NCBI GenBank assembly: GCA_016193465.1
Contig: JACPSE010000013.1
Span: forward strand, 1 to 35,422
Origin: Deltaproteobacteria bacterium
GTDB lineage: Bacteria > Desulfobacterota > Binatia > UBA9968
DNA length: 35,422 bases
Reading direction: 5' to 3'
Each line of letters opens with the position of its first letter. Position 1 is the first letter of the stretch. The position numbers and the translations under genes were made by a program. Positions 30,937-35,422 of the stretch are shown here, in pieces. The notes below the pieces were generated by a model, which saw nothing but the letters and a program-made list of their open reading frames with translations, was not told where the DNA came from and made no database searches.

Positions 30937-32220
30937 TCAGGGAAGCTCCTTACCCACTGCCCGCTCCAGATCCGCGAGATTTTGCACCAGACCGACCTGG
31001 GCCCGAAAATAACCCATCCGCGCCTCGCGCAGGGCGCGCTGCGCTTCGAGAAGATTCACGAACTCTACTCTTCCAGTCTGATAGGCTGCCATCGCTGCTC
31101 TGAAGGAAAGATCCGCCTGGGATAAGAGTCCCTCGCGGTAAAGCTCGACAGACCTTTTGCCGGCCTGGACCTTGGCCAGAGATTCACCAATCTCCCTCAG
31201 GGTCATGTTCCTCATCGCATCTAGTTCTGCCTTCGCTGCCCGATTCTCTGCCAAGGCCTCTTCCACCTCGTAGTTGCGTCTGCCGATTGTCCAGGGAGAA
31301 AAGGGGATGGTGATGTTGACCATGGCCTGGTAACGGTTTTTCAACTGTCTCGTCATCTCGGTGGGCATCCACGAATAATCCCACCCGAGCATGAAGTCGG
31401 GAAACTTGCGGTTTTTGTCCGCAAGATCATACATCTTCTCTGCCCTCTCGACCCCTTGTTGGGCCCGTCTCACCTCTGGACGATCAACCAATGCGGCTTG
31501 CTCTAAATCCGGAAGAGTGAGGCTAGGCTCAGGGACTGCGAGTTCCCCGGGGATTTCAATAGAGATCTGCGGTGGCCGATTCAGCAAAGCGTTGAGCCTC
31601 ACCTCAGAGCTTCTTCTTTCCTCCTCAGCCAGGATGAGTTGATTCATAATCTCGCTCTGTTCAAGCAGGGCTTTAAAGACATCCTGCTGGGTCACCCGGC
31701 CGACCTGATAGCGCGCCTCGGTGGCTCGGATGATCGCGCGCATGATCTCCAATTGCTCGCGGTTAATCTCGATCATCTTTTGCGCCATGAAGAGATCCGC
31801 GTAGGTCATCTTGACTTTGGATATGATCTCCCTTTCTTTTGCCCGGAGTTCTTCCTCGGCCATCTTCGTCTCTTGCAACGCGATTTTCTCCTTGAGACCC
31901 AGTTTGCCGAAGAAGGGGACCTTCTGACGGATGCCGATCATGTTGTTGTTGGCCCTGCTCAAGTTCGTCGGATTTGAAAGAGGTACATCCCATGTCTGTA
32001 GAGCAATCTCAGGGTCTTCCAGGTAGGGGGCCTGTTTTGCTCTGGCACGCATGGACTGGAGGCGCTCGCGCAAGAAAGTGATCTCCGGGTTTTTTCCCGT
32101 GGCCTCACGGATCGCGTCCGAGAGACTCAGCGTCGCCGCGGATTCGGCTGCGAGTGCGCTCCACGAAAAGACCAAACTCAGATAAATAACCAGGGCGCTG
32201 ACGGAACACCGCTTTCTCAT
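30937..32220 (-). CDS. cusC: TolC-like outer-membrane efflux protein (CusC type)
   Basis: 427 aa with a Sec signal (SALVIYLSLVFSWSALA). The mature protein shows the duplicated coiled-coil pattern of the outer-membrane channel: LSDAIREATGKNPEITFLRERLQSM and, in the second half, FVNLLEAQRALREARMGYFRAQVGLVQNLADLERAVG. No N-terminal lipobox Cys is seen. It is the first structural gene of the Cus unit. The ATG at 32220 follows GGAGG closely; an in-frame ATG eight codons earlier is less likely. Confidence 0.88.
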   Translation of the reverse strand: MRKRCSVSALVIYLSLVFSWSALAAESAATLSLSDAIREATGKNPEITFLRERLQSMRARAKQAPYLEDPEIALQTWDVPLSNPTNLSRANNNMIGIRQKVPFFGKLGLKEKIALQETKMAEEELRAKEREIISKVKMTYADLFMAQKMIEINREQLEIMRAIIRATEARYQVGRVTQQDVFKALLEQSEIMNQLILAEEERRSSEVRLNALLNRPPQISIEIPGELAVPEPSLTLPDLEQAALVDRPEVRRAQQGVERAEKMYDLADKNRKFPDFMLGWDYSWMPTEMTRQLKNRYQAMVNITIPFSPWTIGRRNYEVEEALAENRAAKAELDAMRNMTLREIGESLAKVQAGKRSVELYREGLLSQADLSFRAAMAAYQTGRVEFVNLLEAQRALREARMGYFRAQVGLVQNLADLERAVGKELP

Positions 32221-32338
32221 GAAACCTCCGGTAACGCGAAACAAAAGCCGCGTTTCTAGAACTAATTTCTAAAGTAACTTCTCGGAACAACGAGACCCGC
32301 GCCATCAGCGCGAGCCGGCAGAGGATAGGGACGAGGTC

Positions 32339-32725
32339 CTAAATACGCAGGACGAGATAAGAGTATATTAACGGTAGCTTAAAGAAGGGATGATAGGCAG
32401 CGTTGAACAACAGATGTTCGCTGGAGCCATTTGATAGCGGAGGTATTTCCCATAAAAACGCTGGAGGACTCCAAGGGGAGAGTTCTGTAGCGCGCAGTGA
32501 AGCCTGAACGGAGAGCCGGCGCTCCCGGACAGATTGACACATGTCCTGCTTGTGCTCGCCACAAGGGCCTCTTTCTACTTTACCATTCATGGAATCAGAG
32601 TGGGGTGCTATTCCCATCGAGGCCAGCCCAGAGCAAGCGTAGACTATCGAAGTAAAAAGAAGGGCGACAATAAGGCTCAAACCCAGGATGAAAGAGACCC
32701 TCCCGCCTGAAAAAAATCTGCTCAT
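32339..32725 (-). CDS. Small membrane/secreted protein upstream of the Cus operon
   Basis: 128 aa. A signal-anchor (SFILGLSLIVALLFTSIVYACS) is followed by a loop with GPCGEHKQDMCQSVRERRLS, two Cys and a His near a charged run; the rest is proline-rich. I have the impression of similar small proteins next to Cus/Czc systems of deltaproteobacteria, with no known role; a metal-sensing or -binding role is plausible. The ATG at 32725 is used because the earlier ATG (32761) overlaps a sigma-54-like promoter. No clear ribosome site. Confidence 0.6.
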   Translation of the reverse strand: MSRFFSGGRVSFILGLSLIVALLFTSIVYACSGLASMGIAPHSDSMNGKVERGPCGEHKQDMCQSVRERRLSVQASLRATELSPWSPPAFLWEIPPLSNGSSEHLLFNAAYHPFFKLPLIYSYLVLRI

Positions 32726-32756
32726 AAGTTCAATTAAATACGTTGCTCGGCAAATG

Positions 32757-32773
32757 AGCAAAACTTATACCAA
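32757..32773 (-). promoter_or_regulatory. Sigma-54-like promoter before the small protein and Cus operon
   Basis: On the minus strand TTGGTATAAGTTTTGCT has GG and GC separated by 10 bases and a consensus -12 box TTGCT. The predicted start is about 20 bases upstream of the ATG at 32725. The layout TTGGTAT-N6-TTGC is shared with the promoter of the Rrf2-NXR unit at 11409, which suggests common control. Confidence 0.55.
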
Positions 32774-32921
32774 CGGGACTGTAAGCTAAACTGTCGAGAA
32801 ATACAAGCGCTTTGGAATCGAAAATCATTTTGGGATTTTCAAAAGGAAGAAAAACACAGGGCTGCATTCTCAATCTTGGGAATAGATGGCTGAGAAATTC
32901 AGGTTGTGATCTTGTTGTTTT

Positions 32922-34076
32922 TCAGAGGGCGTGATCAACGCCCTCATGGAGCAGCAAAACGATCATCATGATGTATCCAACGGCAAGACCCAATAAAAGG
33001 CTCACGGCTGCTAAGGGCTGGACGCTCAAGTCTTTTTCCCCTTTATTCCGCAAATATCGGACAGTCCAGACGATGAGAAGCGCTAGACTTGCAATGACCA
33101 CAAGATGCTTCCCGGCCATGAACAGCGTATAGCTCCTCCCAAAACGGACCTCTGAGAGACGGCTAAGGTTCCATATATAAGGCGGCAGGTAGAACGGCGT
33201 CCAGCGCACCATACTGGCAATGCCGGAGAGAGTCTGGATGATAAGCGAAGCCCACGAAAAGAGTAGATATCGGCCCGTCGATACGCCCCCAAAAGCGAGC
33301 GCCCATGCACTGCCTCCCAACCATATCCCAAATCCCAGGAGGTGAAGCCAACGGAGTCCTATGTCGGTCCATGCGTCACGCGTTGCAAGCAACCAGAAGC
33401 CATTGGAGAGAAGGGCGTCTTGACTCACCATATTCTGGCCACGAGGACCATCCGGACCCATAACGCCGCCCAATGAATGGGGTAGAGTTGGCCACAGGTC
33501 TGCGACCTCATGATAGAAAAGGAGGACAGCAGCCGCCAAGGTCGCTGCAATGCTGAGGGTCGCCCCAACAATAAGAAATATTTGCCGTAGCCTCGCCTCG
33601 TCCATGCGTCGTCGCAAATGCCACAGAGTAACCAGGAACGTGAGCGAAACGGCAAGCGCATACAGCCCAACCTTTACTGTTAGGACGACCGCATAGGTGA
33701 CACCATAGGGAATCTTTTCTAAGAAGGGTAGCAAAAGCAGGCTAGGTGTCTCCGCTATCCCGGCGCTCCATTCCATGTTGTAAGTCCCGGTAGCGAGAAA
33801 AACTAGGAAGAGTATCCACGAACTATAGAGGAGATGATCCAGACGAGGCTTGATTCCCAGCAGAAGAACTCCGGCAGTTAGACCTAACCAGAGGGCAAAA
33901 GCCAGCAGATGGGTCCACTGGACTGTTAGATGAAGCCACGTGCGCCAGCCCGTGAGCAGCTCAGGGTCAAGATGCTGTGCGACATCATGCCCGAGAGCTT
34001 TCGTTGAGGTTAAGAGGGAAAAGCCTACTAGCAGAAATAGAGTCCTAAGGAGGCTATCGCGCGCCCTCGGGCTCAC
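32922..34076 (-). CDS. CopD-like polytopic membrane protein coupled to the double-UGA gene
   Basis: 384 aa. A signal-like first segment (LLRTLFLLVGFSLLTSTKALG) is followed by about eight membrane helices. Two of them contain a repeated WxHLLxFxxWLG motif (VQWTHLLAFALWLGL and LRWLHLLGFGIWLGG), as in CopD-type copper proteins and some b-heme membrane proteins; the histidines could bind heme or copper. The GTG at 34076 uses the last base of the TAG of the preceding gene, so the genes are translated together. It may be the membrane partner of that protein, which is inference. Confidence 0.7.
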   Translation of the reverse strand: MSPRARDSLLRTLFLLVGFSLLTSTKALGHDVAQHLDPELLTGWRTWLHLTVQWTHLLAFALWLGLTAGVLLLGIKPRLDHLLYSSWILFLVFLATGTYNMEWSAGIAETPSLLLLPFLEKIPYGVTYAVVLTVKVGLYALAVSLTFLVTLWHLRRRMDEARLRQIFLIVGATLSIAATLAAAVLLFYHEVADLWPTLPHSLGGVMGPDGPRGQNMVSQDALLSNGFWLLATRDAWTDIGLRWLHLLGFGIWLGGSAWALAFGGVSTGRYLLFSWASLIIQTLSGIASMVRWTPFYLPPYIWNLSRLSEVRFGRSYTLFMAGKHLVVIASLALLIVWTVRYLRNKGEKDLSVQPLAAVSLLLGLAVGYIMMIVLLLHEGVDHAL

Positions 34077-35248
34077 TATCTCATTTTCCCTTTTTGCTCA
34101 CGCTTTGCCCCGTTAGAGTGACCGTGGGACGCCTCTCCAGCTTGCCCAATTAAATAGGGTGGATGATAAATAGACTCCCTTGATAGAGAGCCGACCCGAA
34201 TGTGGACTTGGTCGCTCATCCAGGTATCCTCGGTGACTCCCTTAAACTCCTCGCTTGGACCTACAAGAATGGCTATCTGGTAGGCCTTTCCCATCTCCCA
34301 GAGAGCATCGCCGAGGTCATCATTTTTGAGCGGAAAAGCGAATTCGTACTCCATAGCCTTGCCACTCTTCCTGTAGCCCACTGCTTTAATGTTGCTCTTT
34401 TTGTCCCCGACCAGGGAGGCAGAGGACATTCAGGTATGGACCCCTTGGAGCTTGCGCGGCCCGGGTTCCTTCTGCGCAGGCGACTCAGCAAGGAAGAAAT
34501 CTTCTACGCCTCTTACTGTTAGAAGCTTCACATCGTTAAAATCGCCGATCATGCCATGGTGTGGAAAATCTTTGAGCAGAAGGGCGAGCCAATTAGTAGT
34601 GTCTGCCCGCACGCCAAAATAGATTAGGCCATTGTGAATCTTGGAATAGATCTCGATCTTATAACGCTCGGGCCTGTAGGCGACCGCCTGCCCAGGCCCT
34701 CCTCAGCCATACTCTGTGACTTTATCCTTTGCCGTACCCACATGAATGACCTGGTAGCCGGCTCCCTGCCACTCCTCCTTATCAATTTTGCCGTCAATTT
34801 TCGGGGGCCCTCCCTCACGCGCGATAAAGTCGGTGTTGAATTGCAAATAGGGCAGTCGCTTGTCCTTTAAATCGGCCGGGTATTCTTTCGGATCGAACTT
34901 CATTTCCACGATTCCCGAGCCAAAGCCACAGCCTGGCCCGTAAACATCTCCCGTGATAGCCGAGACGTGGACGTGAGCATGATCGGTGGCAAACTTCATC
35001 GGACCGACATGAACACCGTAGGCCAGATCGGGCACGTGGGCATGGTACATGTAAACGAGGTCTCCGTGGTCGTAGCTGAAAGCCTCAAATTCCAGGTGCT
35101 CATAAGTCTTATGCTTTTCTTTCAGGTAGCGCTTGGCAATGGCTTCTGCCAACGCGCTCGAGATCTTGATATCCTTGGTCGCCACATAGACATTCCCGCG
35201 CTTATCGAAGTGCAGCGCGACGCCACCGGGACCCTGTTCGGTTCTCAC
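34076..35248 (-). CDS. PepSY-like plus CBM9/EB_dh-like protein with two in-frame UGA codons, probable double selenoprotein
   Basis: 390 aa if UGA at 34705-34703 (residue 182) and 34432-34430 (residue 273) are read as selenocysteine. Residues 25-110 resemble PepSY (KDIKISSALAEAIAKRYLKEK, then HAHVHVSAITGDVYGPGCG). From about 145 a CBM9/DOMON/EB_dh-like sandwich begins with KIDGKIDKEEWQGA; it runs through the first UGA (YKIEIYSKIHNGLIYFGVRA, MIGDFNDVKLLTV) and the second (KSNIKAVGYRKSGKAMEYEFAFPL). One domain thus spans both UGAs without a frameshift. Each UGA is followed by a hairpin with GGUC in the loop. GTG at 35248 overlaps the stop of the peroxiredoxin-like gene. No signal peptide is seen from this start, and the function is unknown. 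Confidence 0.75.
34395..34424 (-). promoter_or_regulatory. SECIS-like hairpin after the second UGA of the double-UGA gene
   Basis: Lower stem CTCT with AGAG, internal loop, upper stem TCCC with GGGA, apical loop TGGTCG. The loop begins 16 nucleotides after the UGA at 34430-34432 and contains GGTC at positions 18-21 after it. E. coli fdhF has GGUC in the same kind of loop, at about 19-22. Confidence 0.6.
34670..34699 (-). promoter_or_regulatory. SECIS-like hairpin after the first UGA of the double-UGA gene
   Basis: Outer stem GGGCCT with AGGCCC (six pairs), small internal loop, inner stem AGGC with GCCT, apical loop GGTC. The loop lies at positions 18-21 after the UGA at 34703-34705. The tetraloop and its stem geometry closely resemble the fdhF SECIS of E. 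coli as I recall it. Confidence 0.7.
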
Positions 35249-35422
35249 TCCCAAAGGATTGGAAAGGCGAGATTCAGCTCCATGGCCAGTCTGGATGCTT
35301 CCTCCGGTGTATCCATGCTCATTCCAAGCACCGCCGCGCCTTCGTCAAAAAATTTTTTCACGTGCGGTCGTAGCTTCACGAGCTGCTCGCGGCACATACC
35401 TCAGCCGGCGCCCATATAGAAG
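35245..35422 (-). CDS. Peroxiredoxin/thioredoxin-like protein with in-frame UGA in a UxxC motif, cut by the window end
   Basis: Only the C-terminal part is in the window. The frame reads MGAG-U-GMCREQLVKLRPHVKKF then AAVLGMSMDTPEEASRLAMEL and AFPILWE before a TGA. The UGA (35401-35403) stands where related AhpC/TSA proteins have the first Cys of CPxC (as in WCPFCREQL), giving a UxxC redox pair. The end is short for this family. The next gene begins in another frame with text that could be the missing tail (GGVALHFDKRGNVYV), so a frameshift is possible, though the 4-bp GTGA overlap also looks like normal coupling. Confidence 0.65.
35377..35391 (-). promoter_or_regulatory. Possible SECIS hairpin after the UGA of the peroxiredoxin-like gene
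   Basis: CGCGAG pairs with CTCGTG (one G-U) around the loop CAG, which begins 15 nucleotides after the UGA. If the closing G-C opens, the loop is GCAGC with G first. The distance is at the lower limit for bacterial SECIS elements, and the loop lacks GGUC, so this one is weaker than the other candidates. Confidence 0.4.

Noticed and set aside
32762-32921. Small gene between the CopD-like gene and the sigma-54-like promoter
   Set aside because: AT-rich, with no open frame of note; it may hold the activator site of the promoter.
1-35422. CRISPR arrays, tRNA or rRNA genes, insertion sequences
   Set aside because: No regularly spaced long repeats with unique spacers, no cloverleaf or rRNA-like blocks, and no transposase frames were seen on either strand.

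Overview
The window is a gene-dense bacterial segment of roughly 53-56 % GC by eye, with nearly all genes on the minus strand. It looks like an uncultured anaerobe or microaerophile of the deltaproteobacterial, Nitrospirota or Methylomirabilota kind. The reasons are a Nitrospira/anammox-type nitrite oxidoreductase (NXR) gene cluster, several sigma-54-like promoters, CusCBA-type metal efflux, and good evidence for selenocysteine decoding. The sequence does not fix the phylum, and no rRNA, tRNA or CRISPR was seen.

Layout. (1) 1-2.1 kb: the tail of a ferritin-like gene and an aminoglycoside-phosphotransferase/P-loop kinase fusion with a sigma-54-like promoter. (2) 2.2-11.4 kb, minus strand: an NXR-like complex iron-sulfur molybdoenzyme locus, transcribed as Rrf2 regulator, diheme cytochrome c/EB_dh subunit, Tat-exported catalytic subunit, a small unknown protein, four-cluster ferredoxin subunit, TorD-type chaperone, and a HExxH/zinc-ribbon protein coupled to the chaperone. 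Its intergenic joints hold degenerate 9-bp-period repeats, one of which encodes the end of the small protein. (3) 11.4-13.1 kb, plus strand: a class I glutamine amidotransferase whose sigma-54-like promoter diverges from that of the NXR locus, and a Phd/ParE-like toxin-antitoxin pair. (4) 13.4-19.4 kb, minus strand: a periplasmic copper/thiol block of cupredoxin-like protein, Lgt broken by a 40-bp tandem duplication, DsbA-like protein, isoprenylcysteine-methyltransferase-like protein, NfeD, IscA, rhodanese, and a CYCxC-family protein with an in-frame UGA and a SECIS-like hairpin. (5) 19.4-23.3 kb: CopA, a 53-aa Cys/His membrane protein and a MarR regulator with matching operators at both transcription starts, plus relics of PII-like and YHS genes. 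(6) 23.6-32.8 kb: a CusCBA efflux operon that runs on into a PII-like protein, an ECF sigma factor and its zinc anti-sigma factor. (7) 32.9-35.4 kb, minus strand: a translationally coupled three-gene module of a peroxiredoxin-like protein with a UxxC motif (cut by the window end), a PepSY/CBM9-like protein with two in-frame UGA codons, and a CopD-like membrane protein.

How it may work together. The NXR locus would carry out nitrite/nitrate (or related oxyanion) redox chemistry on the outer face of the membrane and pass electrons to c-type and b-type hemes. The rest of the window is mostly periplasmic copper, thiol and metal stress management. The most novel item is the coupled module at 32.9-35.4 kb: both in-frame UGAs of its middle gene are followed at the right distance by hairpins with a GGUC apical loop, as in E. 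coli fdhF, which suggests an undescribed double-selenocysteine protein. Together with the CYCxC-family and peroxiredoxin-like genes this gives three candidate selenoprotein genes in one window.
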